NCBI RefSeq assembly: GCF_000482805.1
Contig: NZ_AXWT01000017.1
Coordinates: forward strand, 51,001-115,000
Source: Deinococcus murrayi DSM 11303
GTDB taxonomy: Bacteria > Deinococcota > Deinococci > Deinococcales > Deinococcaceae
Direction of reading: 5' to 3'
Length of the DNA: 64,000 nucleotides
Shown here: piece after piece, positions 1 through 10,618 of the stretch
How positions within the stretch are numbered: the first letter of the stretch is position 1
How the letters are laid out: the number at the start of each line of letters is the position of its first letter
Notes under the pieces: generated by a model
The model's input: only the letters and a program-made list of their open reading frames with translations
Database searches by the model: none
What the model was told of the DNA's origin: nothing
Translations under genes and position numbers: made by a program

Positions 1-1100
1 AGGTACTGCCGCTCGTGGGCGAGGGGCGGGCCTACGCGGGGGTGCCCGGCGCGACCCGGCTTGGCCCCACCCTGCGGCTGCCCAGCGGGGGCTTTCCCTT
101 CGGGAGCGCGGCCAACCTGTGGGCCGACCTGCGGGCCGGACTCCTGGGAACCACCCTGGGGCAGGTCCGGGCGGCGCGGGCGGCGGGACGGGGAGCGGGT
201 GCGGTCGCCGTGGTGGGGGACGCGCACGCCCTCACGCTGGGCACCCTGGCGGCGCGGGCGGGGGGGGTCCCCCTCGTGCACGTCCAGCCCCTCCTGAGCG
301 CCCACTATGCCGAAGGGTTGGGACTGCGCGGGGCGCTGCGCGAGCTGAACGCGCTGGGAGCCAACCTGCCGCTGCCCTCCGAACTCGCGCTCGCGCGGCG
401 GGCACACGCCGTCTACCTGCGCGACGCCGCGACCGCCCGGCTTTACGCGGCGCGGGGGGTGCGGGCGCACTGGGCGGGCAGTTTCGCGATGGACGTGCTG
501 CCCGCCCCCGAACGCGACCTCTTCCCCCTCACGGGGGGCCGCCCGGTCCTCGCCCTGCTGCCGGGGTCACGGGAGGACCACCGGGAGAGCCTGCCCCTCA
601 TGCTGCGGGCTGCCGCCCGGTTGCCGGAGGTGACGCCCCTCGTCGCCTGGGCGCACGGCTGGGAGGGGGTGACCCTGCCGCCGGGCTGGAGGCTGCGGCC
701 AGAGGACGACCGCACCGCCTGGGCGCAGGGCGAGGGGGCCAGCGTTGTCCTGCTGCGCGGCGCGTTCGGGGCCGCAGCGCGGGCGGCGGACGTGGCGGTT
801 GGCACGGCGGGCACCGCCAACGAGCAGCTCGCGGGGCTGGGGGTGCCCGTCGTGGCGTTTCCCACCGGGGGGCCGCAGTTCACCCCCGGCTTCCTGCGGC
901 GGCAAGGACGGCTGCTGGGAGAAGCCCTGCGGCCCGTCCCGGCAGACCCGGAGGCGGTCGCGGGAGAGGTGCGGGCGCTCCTCCGGGACGGCCAACGGCG
1001 GGCGCGGGCTGCCCTCGACGGGATGACGCGGGTAGGGCCGGGAGGAGCGCTGCCGGTCATCGCCGCCGAGCTGCGGGCACTCCTGACTCAGCGCCCGTAA
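1..1100 (+). CDS. LpxB-like glycosyltransferase (lipid-A-disaccharide synthase-related protein), 5' partial
   Basis: The reading frame is already open at the left edge and reads [11 protein letters not shown] from base 3, so the true start lies outside the window; the GTG at 15 is internal. About 365 residues remain of a family of roughly 400. The protein resembles lipid-A-disaccharide-synthase-related proteins: a GT-B fold with LLPGSREDH near residue 185 and the nucleotide-sugar-binding stretch [24 protein letters not shown] near 265-288. Deinococcus has no lipid A, so the acceptor is probably another envelope glycolipid; that is inference. The 3' end overlaps the convergent deacetylase by 13 nt. 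It opens a cluster of envelope-sugar genes. Confidence 0.8.
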   Translation, partial: VLPLVGEGRAYAGVPGATRLGPTLRLPSGGFPFGSAANLWADLRAGLLGTTLGQVRAARAAGRGAGAVAVVGDAHALTLGTLAARAGGVPLVHVQPLLSAHYAEGLGLRGALRELNALGANLPLPSELALARRAHAVYLRDAATARLYAARGVRAHWAGSFAMDVLPAPERDLFPLTGGRPVLALLPGSREDHRESLPLMLRAAARLPEVTPLVAWAHGWEGVTLPPGWRLRPEDDRTAWAQGEGASVVLLRGAFGAAARAADVAVGTAGTANEQLAGLGVPVVAFPTGGPQFTPGFLRRQGRLLGEALRPVPADPEAVAGEVRALLRDGQRRARAALDGMTRVGPGGALPVIAAELRALLTQRP

Positions 1101-1795
1101 CTCGTCCTCAGCCGCCGCCACCCTTCCCGCCACCCGATGCGGCGGGGGGGCAGGTCGCGCAGGAGGACGGGCGTGAGGCCCCGCTCGCGTAAGCCCGCGA
1201 GCAGGCGGTCCAGGAGGGCGGGCGTGACCGCTGGGCCGTCGTGCAGCAGGATGACGCTGCCGGGCCGCGTGCGAGCGAGCACGCCCGCGGCGAGGCGGGC
1301 CGCGTCCCCGTCCGTCCAGTCGCGGCCCTCGACGTCCCACAGCACGACCTCGCGCCCGGCGAGGCAGGTCAGGGGCCGGGTCAGCGGGCTGTGCCCCCCG
1401 TAGGGCGGGCGGTAGAAGTGCGGCCCCCCCTCCCCCGCGCGGGGGTGCCACCTGACCTGCGCCCACTCGCGCCAGGGGGGAAGGAGCAGGGCGTGGACGT
1501 GCCAGCGCCCGTGCGCCTCCAGCTCGTGCCCGGCAGCGCGGAGGGCGGCGAGGTGCCGAGGCCAGCGCCGGGCGGCGGGGGCGGTCACAAAAAAGGTCGC
1601 TGGAGCCGCATGGCGGGCCAGGACCGCGAGCAGTTCCGGGGTGCGCTCGCTGGGGCCATCGTCAAAGGTGAGGGCCACCCGCTGCCGGGCACGGCCCCCC
1701 GGTCCCAGCGCGCCCCACCCGGCCCCTCGGCCCCCCACCTCGGCGGCAAGGGCGGCCCCCAGGACAGCGCACAGGACCCACCTTCCAGCCCTCAT
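1088..1795 (-). CDS. Polysaccharide deacetylase (NodB homology domain)
   Basis: 235 residues with a hydrophobic N-terminus ([18 protein letters not shown]) that looks like a signal or anchor segment. The NodB motifs are visible: [10 protein letters not shown] (motif 1, catalytic and metal Asp), a degenerate motif 2 ([13 protein letters not shown], where SxxxH is usual), FYRPPYGG (motif 3), and ILLHDG (motif 5 His). The family removes N- or O-acetyl groups from peptidoglycan or exopolysaccharide outside the membrane. It is divergent from the GT2 gene with 35 bp between the starts and convergent with the LpxB-like gene. The substrate is not predictable from sequence. Confidence 0.85.
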   Translation of the reverse strand: MRAGRWVLCAVLGAALAAEVGGRGAGWGALGPGGRARQRVALTFDDGPSERTPELLAVLARHAAPATFFVTAPAARRWPRHLAALRAAGHELEAHGRWHVHALLLPPWREWAQVRWHPRAGEGGPHFYRPPYGGHSPLTRPLTCLAGREVVLWDVEGRDWTDGDAARLAAGVLARTRPGSVILLHDGPAVTPALLDRLLAGLRERGLTPVLLRDLPPRRIGWREGWRRLRTSYGR

Positions 1796-2494
1796 GGGCG
1801 ACCCGGCCCCCTACCTGCTACCCTGGCGCGGTGCCAGAGGTCAGAGGGCCGCGGGGTGCCGGGCCAGCATTCACCGTCGTGATTCCCGCCCGCAACGAAG
1901 CCGCTGCCTTGCCGCTGACCCTGCGTGCTCTGGAGCGCCAGACCCTCCCCCCCCGCGAGGTCATCGTGGTGGACCACGCGAGCACGGACGGCACGGGGAC
2001 GGTGGCGCGGGCCTGGGGCGCGCGGGTCGTGGCGTGCGGCGAGCCGGGCATTGGCCGCGCCCGGCAGGCCGGACTGGAGGCCGCCCGCACCGCATGGGTC
2101 GCCACCACCGACGCCGACTCGCTGCCCGCGCCGGGCTGGCTGGCCGCGCTCGCGGGGGCCACGCCGGGCCGGGTCGCCCTGTACGGCCCGCTGCGCTTTT
2201 GCGGGGTCCCCCCCCTGACGGCGGCGGCCTCGGAGGTGGGGTACGGCGCTTTTTTGCGGGCCTGCGCCCTTGCCGGACGGCCCAATCTCGCCGGGGCGAA
2301 CATGGCCTACTCGCGGGCGGCGGCCCTCCTCGCCGGGGGCTATCCGGACGTCGAGGCGCTCGAGGACGTGCGGCTCGGCCTCGCGCTGGCCCGCCTGGGC
2401 GAGGTGGCCTACGTGCCCGCCGCGAGGGTCGAGACGAGTGCGCGGCGGCTGTCGGGCGGGGTCCTCCCCTTCCTGTGGCGGCACCTGCTCAATC

Positions 2495-3675
<1,181 letters not shown>

Positions 3676-3679
<4 letters not shown>

Positions 3680-3723
3680 GCGCCGCACCTGCGGACCCGT
3701 TGGCTGAGGGGAGGCTGAAGCAT
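3676..3723 (-). CDS. Leader mini-ORF coupled to the GT4 gene
   Basis: A 15-codon [18 protein letters not shown], starts 11 nt after the TATGCT -10 hexamer at 3735-3740, so the predicted 5' leader is only a few nucleotides. Its TGA overlaps the ATG of the glycosyltransferase in an ATGA arrangement. The reading suggests that ribosomes load on a nearly leaderless mRNA, translate the mini-ORF and re-initiate on the main gene. The arrangement is seen directly; translation is inferred. Confidence 0.45.
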
Positions 3724-3733
3724 CGCTGAACGA

Positions 3734-3764
<31 letters not shown>

Positions 3765-3799
3765 GGGGGGCGGGGGACCGCGAGCGCTACAGTCGGCCC

Positions 3800-4816
3800 A
3801 TGGCCTCCATCCCTTCTCCCCTGCGCCGCGCCCTGCTGCGGGCCGGGGCCGGAGGAGCGCTGGCGGGGGGGGACCCCAGCTTGCCCCACCTCGGCCTCAT
3901 GGTGCCCGTGCGGACGCCGGAGGACCTCGCGGCGCTCGCGGAGGCGGACGTGCGGGCCACCCTGCTCGTCGCGCCCGCCCTCGCCGTGCGGGAGCCGGAG
4001 GCGCTGCGGGCCGCCGTCCGGGCCGGACACGAGATCGCCGGATGGGGGGCACCCGACGGGGTCGCCGCGCTGGAGGTTGCCGCCGGGCAACCCGTCACCC
4101 TCTGGAGCGCCGAAGCTCCGCAAGCGGCCCCCGCCCGCCTCGCCGCGCGGGGCCTGACGCCCCTGCCCCTGCCCCTGAGCACCCCCGAACCCGGCGGCAC
4201 CCTCTGCCGGTGCCCCGCGCACCTCCCCGCCGAGGTCGCCCGGCTGCGAGCGCTGGGCTACCGCCCCGGTCCGGTCGGGGCGCTGCCGGGGCTGCGGCGA
4301 GCGCGGGCGCGGGACCTGGGGCTGCATCTCTACCAATGGGGGGTGGAGGGCCGCTTTGCGCGGGCGCACCGGGTGCGGGCGCTCACCGAGCGGGCCGACG
4401 GGGTGCTGCGCCTTAGCCGCCGCCCCGCCCCCGCCGAGCTGGGCTGGCCGCCCGGCAGCGCCGTCGCCGAGCTGCACGTGCATTCACCCCGGCTGGTGGG
4501 CCTCAGCGCCCGCAGTCCTCTGAGAGCCTACCGCGCCTTTGCCCGCTCGCTGCGCGACGTGGCGGGGCGGCTGCGGGAGGACCCGGAGTTCGCGGACGTG
4601 CGGGGGGTGATGGCCGTCACCCTCTTTCACGAGCCGCTGGCGCAGCAGGGCTTCGCGGTGTTGCCGCTGCCGCCGCTGCGGACCTGGCTCTACAGCCTGG
4701 GCTTCCGGCTGCTGCGCCGGGTCTACGGCACGGCGGTGCCCCCCTCCCAGCGGCTGCCGAGGCTGGCCTGGATGGACCGGGAGGCGTTTCTGGCGCGGCA
4801 CGGGGGGCAGGATTGA
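3800..4816 (+). CDS. Degenerate polysaccharide-deacetylase-like protein with a YkoP-like C-terminal domain
   Basis: 338 residues. The ATG at 3800 follows a TACAGT -10 (3788-3793) by 6 nt, so a leaderless start is preferred over an upstream in-frame opening at 3752. Residues about 30-160 have the length and spacing of a NodB barrel ([30 protein letters not shown]), but the metal-binding TFDDG and SxxxH motifs are missing, so deacetylase activity is unlikely. Residues about 215-325 ([36 protein letters not shown]) resemble the Bacillus YkoP domain. Possibly a non-catalytic partner in envelope glycan synthesis. Family assignment by eye only. Confidence 0.6.
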   Translation: MASIPSPLRRALLRAGAGGALAGGDPSLPHLGLMVPVRTPEDLAALAEADVRATLLVAPALAVREPEALRAAVRAGHEIAGWGAPDGVAALEVAAGQPVTLWSAEAPQAAPARLAARGLTPLPLPLSTPEPGGTLCRCPAHLPAEVARLRALGYRPGPVGALPGLRRARARDLGLHLYQWGVEGRFARAHRVRALTERADGVLRLSRRPAPAELGWPPGSAVAELHVHSPRLVGLSARSPLRAYRAFARSLRDVAGRLREDPEFADVRGVMAVTLFHEPLAQQGFAVLPLPPLRTWLYSLGFRLLRRVYGTAVPPSQRLPRLAWMDREAFLARHGGQD

Positions 4817-4872
4817 GCCGTCTTCAGGCGACTGGAGAAAGCCGTGCCGGGGCTGCCCGGTACTCTGGCCCC

Positions 4873-5193
4873 ATGCCCACTCCCACCCCCACCTTCTTCG
4901 ACCGCCTGACCCTCTCCGGCATTCGCCTCTATCAGCGCCACCTCTCGCCGCGCAAGGGCTTTCGCTGCGCCCATGCCGCGCTGCACAGCGGCGAGTCGTG
5001 CTCGGCGGCGGTGGCCCGCATCGTGCGGGAAGACGGGATGATGCGGGGTCGCTCCCGGATTGCTGCCCGCTTCGGGGCGTGCCGAGAAGCGCACAGTGTC
5101 CTGCGCGGCGGCTCGGCCCTCGCGCTGGGGTCGGGGGGCGTGCGCGGCGTGTGCTGCTGCGGCCCGGTCCCGATTCCCTTTCGCTGCGGCTAA
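4873..5193 (+). CDS. yidD: YidD-family membrane protein insertion efficiency factor
   Basis: 106 residues. The LTLSGIRLYQRHLSPRKGFRC stretch near residues 11-31 matches the YidD core (amphipathic helix followed by YQ..LSP..G..C). The GESC segment and VAR.V...G follow, as in the C-x-PTCS-Y-A region of the family, although the usual C..TPTCS is replaced by AALHSGESCS. The tail CCCGPVPIPF is rich in Cys. YidD sits at the inner membrane beside YidC and helps protein insertion. The ATG at 4873 lies 6 nt after a TACTCT -10 (4861-4866), a leaderless start. In this window it is not next to rnpA or yidC. Confidence 0.72.
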   Translation: MPTPTPTFFDRLTLSGIRLYQRHLSPRKGFRCAHAALHSGESCSAAVARIVREDGMMRGRSRIAARFGACREAHSVLRGGSALALGSGGVRGVCCCGPVPIPFRCG

Positions 5194-5245
5194 GGTGGAG
5201 TCAGGCGGACCTTGGCAGACCTCTGACGCGGGGGGGGACTACGGT

Positions 5246-6358
5246 TCACCCCTCCTCGCGCCCCGGCACCTGCGGCGGCGTGCCCCGGAAAGCGTCTTTC
5301 CCCTCCACCCGCTCTAGCCGCACGACCTGCCCGGTGCGGGCGCTCTGGTACATCGCGTCCATGATACGGTGGTCTTGCACGCCCTCCTCGCCGGGGGTCC
5401 AGGGCTGCTGGCCCTCCCGGATGCAGCGGGCGAAGTGGTCCAGCTCCAGCCCGAACTGGTCCTCGTCGGGGAGGCTGGGTTGGAAGTCGCCCGCGCCGTC
5501 CGAGATGGTCAGGCTGAGGCCCTGATAGGTATAGGCCGGGTCCATCAGGACGGTGCCCTCCTCGCCCAGCACGCGCAGGGTGGCGGTCTTGTGGGTGCCG
5601 TAGCTCGTCAGGCCGTTGGCGATGATGCCGCCGGGAAAGCCCAGCATGAAGCTCAGCGACTCCTCGACCTCGCGGAAGCGTTCGTCCCCCTGGGGCTGAT
5701 GCAGCGCCGCAAACACCCACTCCGGCTCGGTGCCCAGCACGAAGCGGAGGGTGTTCAGGCAGTAAATCCCCACGTCGGGCAGGGGGCCACCCCCCGCGAG
5801 GTCGCGCTTCAAGCGCCACGCCTCCGGGTCGTCTTCCACCTGACCGTGGATGGCGTCGAGCAGCTTGACGGCCCCCAGCCTGCCGCCCTGCACGGCGTCG
5901 CGGGCGGCCCAGTGCTGGGGGGTGTACTGGCAGCGGTAGGCGGTCATCAGCAGGACCCCGGCCTCCCGGCAGGCGTCCACCATCGCCTGCGCGTCCTGCG
6001 CGTTCATGCCCAGCGGCTTCTCACACAGCACGTGCTTGCCCATCCGGGCGGCCCGCTCGACGTACTCGCGGTGCTGGGCATTGGGGAGGACGATATAGAC
6101 CGCCTCCATGTCCTCCCGCTCGGCGAGGCGCTCAAAGTCCTCGTAGGTGTACACGTCCCCCTCGGTCAGGTCATGGACGCGGGCAAACGCTACGCCTTTG
6201 TCCGGCTCGCTGGTGACCAGGGCCGCGACGTATGCGTGGTCGCTCGTGCGGGCGGCGGGAACCAGTTCCTCGGCGGTCAGTTTGCCCAGGCCGACGAGGG
6301 CGTACCCGACGCGGCGGCGTTCGGGTTCGGGGCGCTCGATGTCCGGTTTGAGAGGCAT
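5246..6358 (-). CDS. Gfo/Idh/MocA family oxidoreductase
   Basis: 370 residues. N-terminal Rossmann fold with YALVGLGKLTAEELVPAA at 19-36 (GxGxxA-type NAD(P) site). EKPLGMNAQDAQ contains the family's conserved EKP lysine, and the C-terminal half is the usual mixed alpha/beta substrate domain (ALVTSE, PDVGIYCLNTLRF). The order and length match glucose-fructose-oxidoreductase-like sugar dehydrogenases; the sugar is unknown. No Tat signal is present, so it is probably cytoplasmic. A TACGGT -10 lies 5 nt before the ATG (6364-6369), indicating leaderless transcription. Confidence 0.85.
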   Translation of the reverse strand: MPLKPDIERPEPERRRVGYALVGLGKLTAEELVPAARTSDHAYVAALVTSEPDKGVAFARVHDLTEGDVYTYEDFERLAEREDMEAVYIVLPNAQHREYVERAARMGKHVLCEKPLGMNAQDAQAMVDACREAGVLLMTAYRCQYTPQHWAARDAVQGGRLGAVKLLDAIHGQVEDDPEAWRLKRDLAGGGPLPDVGIYCLNTLRFVLGTEPEWVFAALHQPQGDERFREVEESLSFMLGFPGGIIANGLTSYGTHKTATLRVLGEEGTVLMDPAYTYQGLSLTISDGAGDFQPSLPDEDQFGLELDHFARCIREGQQPWTPGEEGVQDHRIMDAMYQSARTGQVVRLERVEGKDAFRGTPPQVPGREEG

Positions 6359-6451
6359 GATTCACCGTAGAGAGTTTCGGCGGGCCATGCCAGTCGGGGC
6401 TTCTTCATGCGGCCCCCCTCCCGGTGACCTGCGGGTGGGAGACTGGGAGGC

Positions 6452-6985
6452 ATGCCCCCCCGCATTCGCCCGGCCCAGCCCTTTGACGCGGCCTTTGCCG
6501 CCCCGCTGATTCAGGAGGCTAAGGGGCGGATGGGCCAGCACCTGACGGGCACCACGACCGACGAGGACGCCGCGCACGTCATCGCGGTCTTCTTTGCGAG
6601 CCGGGGCAACCGCCTGAGCTACACGAACACGCTGCTGGCCGAGGGAGAAGAGGAGCGTCCCCTGGGCCTCGCCGTGCTGTATCCCGGCGAGGCGCAGGCG
6701 CTGGACGGTCCCTTCCGCGAGCACCGCCGCTTGCTGGGGCTGGACCCGGCCCCATTCCCACCGAGGGGCGGGCGAACTGTACCTCGACACCCTCGCGGTG
6801 GCCCCAGCGGCGCGGAGGCAGGGGGTGGGCACGGCGCTGCTCGGAGCCTGCACGGAACGGGCGCGAGCGCTCGGCCTGCCGCTGACCCTGCTGGTGGAAG
6901 GCGGCAGACCCTCGCGGGGCACACCTCCACGCGCCTGGCCCTTCGCCCGGACGCCGGAGGACCCCTCAGGCCTATACTCCGCGCC

Positions 6986-6989
<4 letters not shown>
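6452..6989 (+). pseudogene. Frameshifted GNAT acetyltransferase
   Basis: The first part (MPPRIRPAQPFDAAFAAPLI onward) is an ordinary GNAT N-terminus, but the acetyl-CoA-binding half lies in another frame: AGELYLDTLAVAPAARRQGVG reads only from about 6768. The switch corresponds to one extra base; removing one G from the GGGG run at 6765-6768 joins the halves as PPRAGELYLD. After LLVEGG the frame runs into sequence lacking the usual N-x-x-A-x-x-x-Y-x-x-x-GF end and stops at 6989. So the gene is frameshifted and possibly also truncated. A sequencing error in the G run could explain the first defect but not the missing C-terminal motif. Confidence 0.7.
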
Positions 6990-7539
<550 letters not shown>

Positions 7540-7540
<1 letters not shown>

Positions 7541-7553
7541 TGAGTCCCGCACC

Positions 7554-7557
<4 letters not shown>
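7540..7557 (+). CDS. Five-codon linking mini-ORF (MSPAP)
   Basis: Immediately after the acetyltransferase stop (TGATG overlap at 7538-7542) comes ATG AGT CCC GCA CCA TGA. Its TGA overlaps the ATG of the next gene (ATGA at 7554-7557). It could relay terminating ribosomes from one gene to the next. Very short, so chance is a real alternative. Confidence 0.25.
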
Positions 7558-8165
<608 letters not shown>

Positions 8166-8170
8166 AGGGA

Positions 8171-8246
8171 GACCCCTCACCCCGCTGCTGCGCAGCGCCC
8201 CTCTCCCCAGGGGAGAGGGGCTTGCGAGAGCAAGGGATAAGGGGTC
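8171..8246. repeat. Structured intergenic element with nested inverted repeats
   Basis: A 76-bp element between convergent genes. The outer arms GACCCCT (8171-8177) and AGGGGTC (8240-8246) are perfect complements. Inside are a GCTGCGCAGC palindrome (8187-8196), a perfect 12-bp inverted pair GCCCCTCTCCCC/GGGGAGAGGGGC (8197-8208 and 8210-8221) and a small hairpin CTTGC-GAGA-GCAAG (8221-8234). The multi-hairpin layout resembles dispersed small repeats of bacterial genomes. It may also terminate transcription from both sides, though it lacks a T-run. Copy number cannot be judged from one window. Confidence 0.6.
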
Positions 8247-8312
8247 CCCCAACCACGGCAAGAAAACCCCAGCCGAAGCGGAGGCTTTTGGTCCTGCCGC
8301 CTTGCTGGCCGC

Positions 8313-9629
8313 TTACCTCAGCGTCTCCACCGCCCGCCGCAGAATCGCGTCTCCGGCGAGGTCCACGACCGCTTCACCCTGCACGGCGGAGCGCACCGGG
8401 CGCTTGACCTCCGCCGTGTAGCTGAACTTGCCGTCCTTGTCGGCGGTGACGGTCACGGGCTTGCCGTCCACGGTCAGGGTCACTTTGGCATTCGGCTCCA
8501 GGCCGCTGCCGCTGAAGTTGAAGGGGGTGGTGTAGCGGGTGTCCTTGACGGCCACGTCGGGCGTGATGCCCTTTTTGTGAATCTCGCGGCCAGAGGGAGT
8601 CAGCCACGCGCTGTTCACGATGGCGACCTTGCCGCCGTCTACCGTGTTCACCGGAATCTGCGCGACGCCCTTGCCAAAGGTCTGCTCGCCGATGACGGTC
8701 GCCCGCTTCAGGTCTTGCAGGGCACCCGCCACGACCTCGCTCGCGCTTGCGCTGTTCTTGTTGACGAGCACGACGAGCTTGCCCGTGTAATCGGTCGGGC
8801 GGCTCGTGGCGCGGCCATAGACCTGCGAACGGCCCGTGCGGTCCTTGAGGCTCACGATGGTGCCCGACCCCAGGAACTGGTCGGCCACATCCACGCCCGC
8901 GTTCAGCAGGCCGCCGCCGTTGTCGCGCAGGTCCAGAATCAGCTTCTGAACGCCCTTTTGCTTCATGGAAGCGACCGCCGCGCGGAACTGCTCGCTGGCC
9001 TTCTCGTTGTAAAAGGTGTTCAGCGCGATGTAGCCGATGTCGCCGGGCAGCATGGTCTGTTCGACGCTCACGATGGTGACCTGACGGCGCTCCATCTTGA
9101 CCGTGTAGGGCTTGCCGTTCCGGGCGAACGTCACGTTGACCGTGCTGCCCTTCGGCCCGCGCACCAGCCGCACGATTTCGTCGAGCTTGGCGTTCATGAC
9201 GTCCTTGTCGTCAATCTTGACGAATACGTCGCCAATCTGCACGCCGCCCTCGGCGGCGGCTCCGCCCCGGTACACATTGTCAATCTTGCCGCCCGTGCCG
9301 TCGGGGTTGGCGGCCACCAGGGTCACGCCGATGCCGCCAAACTCGCCCTGGAGGTTCTGGGCGTCTATAGCGGTGTCCGCGGGTTCTGAGTAGTAGGTGA
9401 ACTCATCGTTCAAGCTGCCGAGCGCCCCGTTAATCGCCCCGCGCAACACCTTGTCTTGGTCGATGGGATAGAGGTACGAACGCTGGAGTTCGCCCAAGAT
9501 TTGGAGGAACGCCCGGCCCGTCTCCGAGCGGGTGAGGTCGGCCTGGGTATAGCCGCCAAGCTGCGCGTAGCCGACGGCAGCGGTCGCGGCGAGAGACCCC
9601 GCCACCAGCATCATGCGTTTCCGGTTCAC
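8313..9629 (-). CDS. ctpA: S41-family carboxy-terminal processing peptidase
   Basis: 438 residues. The N-terminal signal or anchor is MNRKRMMLVAGSLAATAAVGYA. A PDZ domain follows at about 95-185 (GGIGVTLVAA, GGVQIGDVFVKIDDKDV). The protease core has DLRDNGGGLL, the nucleophile Ser in NKNSASASEVV near 296 and the general-base Lys in GEQTFGKGVAQ near 320. A tail of about 70 residues is rich in beta-strand-like Thr and Val (LTVDGKPVTVTADKDG). CtpA enzymes trim C-termini of exported proteins. The GTG start is chosen because TATGCT (9637-9642) lies 7 nt upstream, predicting a leaderless mRNA. Confidence 0.9.
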   Translation of the reverse strand: MNRKRMMLVAGSLAATAAVGYAQLGGYTQADLTRSETGRAFLQILGELQRSYLYPIDQDKVLRGAINGALGSLNDEFTYYSEPADTAIDAQNLQGEFGGIGVTLVAANPDGTGGKIDNVYRGGAAAEGGVQIGDVFVKIDDKDVMNAKLDEIVRLVRGPKGSTVNVTFARNGKPYTVKMERRQVTIVSVEQTMLPGDIGYIALNTFYNEKASEQFRAAVASMKQKGVQKLILDLRDNGGGLLNAGVDVADQFLGSGTIVSLKDRTGRSQVYGRATSRPTDYTGKLVVLVNKNSASASEVVAGALQDLKRATVIGEQTFGKGVAQIPVNTVDGGKVAIVNSAWLTPSGREIHKKGITPDVAVKDTRYTTPFNFSGSGLEPNAKVTLTVDGKPVTVTADKDGKFSYTAEVKRPVRSAVQGEAVVDLAGDAILRRAVETLR

Positions 9630-9736
9630 GCCTCAGAGCATAGGGCGGGGCGGTGAAAAAACTGTGGGGGGCATTTCATCCTCCTGGGGCCAGAACGCCA
9701 CTTCTGCGGGGGGCTGGGCTATGCTGGGCCGCGAGC

Positions 9737-9793
9737 ATGACCCAGCTGCCCACCTTTTCCCGTGGCCGCGTCCCCGGAGGCGGCGGCGCGTGA
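9737..9793 (+). CDS. Leader mini-ORF coupled to ftsE
   Basis: An 18-codon ORF, MTQLPTFSRGRVPGGGGA, begins 11 nt after a TATGCT -10 (9720-9725). Its TGA (9791-9793) overlaps the GTG of ftsE (9790-9792). A GGAGG at 9776-9780 inside the mini-ORF sits 9 nt before that GTG and could act as ribosome-binding site for re-initiation. This explains why ftsE itself has no upstream leader. Observed arrangement; translation inferred. Confidence 0.5.
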   Translation: MTQLPTFSRGRVPGGGGA

Positions 9794-10473
9794 TTGTTTT
9801 CCGCAATGTGAGCCTCGCGTACCCGGCAAGCGGGGCGCTGGCCCTCGACGACCTCAGCGTCCGGATTCACAAGGGCGAGTTCGTGTACCTGGTGGGGCAT
9901 TCGGGCGCGGGCAAAAGCAGTTTCATGAACCTGGTGCTCAAACGGGCGCTGCCCACGCGAGGCGAGATTCAGGTCGCGGGCGAGCCGCTCGCGCGTTACC
10001 GGGGCCGCCGCACCGCGCTGCTGCGCCGCCGCATCGGAACCGTCTTTCAGGACAACCTGCTGCTCGAACACCTCAGCGCCTACGACAACGTGGCCTTTGC
10101 CCTGCGGGTGACCGGGGTGCCGGGGCGCGAGTGGCCCGCCCGCGTGGGCACCGCGCTGCGGACGGTGGGCCTAGAAGCCCGCGCCCACGCCCGCCCGGTG
10201 CAGCTCTCGCAGGGCGAGCAGCAGCGGGTCGCCATCGCCCGCGCCATCGTCTCTGACCCGCCCCTGCTGCTCGCCGACGAGCCGACGGGCAACCTCGACC
10301 CCGACCACGCCCGCGAGGTGCTGCGGGTCTTGCAACACGTCAACCTGCGCGGCACCACGGTGGTTTTCGCCACCCACGCCCGCGACCTGGTGGATACCTT
10401 CCGCCACCGCACCCTGACCCTGCGGCAGGGGCGGCTGGTGCGGGACGACCCGGCGGGGGGGTACGCGTTATGA
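9790..10473 (+). CDS. ftsE: Cell division ATP-binding protein FtsE
   Basis: 227 residues of an ABC ATPase. Walker A GHSGAGKSS near 38, Q-loop VFQDNLLLEHLS, signature LSQGEQQR, Walker B PPLLLADEPTGNLDP and the H-loop in FATHARD are all present. FtsE pairs with FtsX and uses ATP at the septum to switch periplasmic murein-hydrolase activators. The GTG at 9790 gives the natural N-terminus (VIVFRNVSLAYP); an in-frame opening reaches further upstream but encodes an Arg-rich stretch unlike FtsE. FtsX and an EnvC-like protein follow in the same direction. Confidence 0.9.
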   Translation: MIVFRNVSLAYPASGALALDDLSVRIHKGEFVYLVGHSGAGKSSFMNLVLKRALPTRGEIQVAGEPLARYRGRRTALLRRRIGTVFQDNLLLEHLSAYDNVAFALRVTGVPGREWPARVGTALRTVGLEARAHARPVQLSQGEQQRVAIARAIVSDPPLLLADEPTGNLDPDHAREVLRVLQHVNLRGTTVVFATHARDLVDTFRHRTLTLRQGRLVRDDPAGGYAL

Positions 10474-10489
10474 GGGCGCTCCGCGCCCG

Positions 10490-10553
10490 GTCGAGGAGTC
10501 GAGAAGTCGAGGCGGCGAACACCCTCGGCCTCTCGACCTCTCGACTTCTCGAC
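10490..10553. repeat. Inverted array of 8-nt words between ftsE and ftsX
   Basis: The left arm holds three consecutive octamers of the form GTCGAGNN (GA, AA, GC; 10490-10513). The right arm holds three of the reverse complement NNCTCGAC (CT, CT, TT; 10530-10553). The arms contain a perfect 14-bp match (GTCGAGAAGTCGAG/CTCGACTTCTCGAC) and could fold into a long hairpin in the ftsEX transcript. The element fills part of a 145-bp gap that is unusually long for an ftsE-ftsX pair. It may be a mobile-type dispersed repeat or an RNA-processing site. Confidence 0.7.
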
Positions 10554-10618
10554 GGCGGCCCCCCCCCGCCGAGCCGCCCCCGCCCCACTCCCACCCCCAC
10601 CCGCTCCGGGGGCCGCCA

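Noticed and set aside
10490..10553. CRISPR array
   Set aside because: The words are only 8 nt and contiguous, arranged as two facing arrays without spacers, and no cas gene is in the window. The same applies to 41186-41285.
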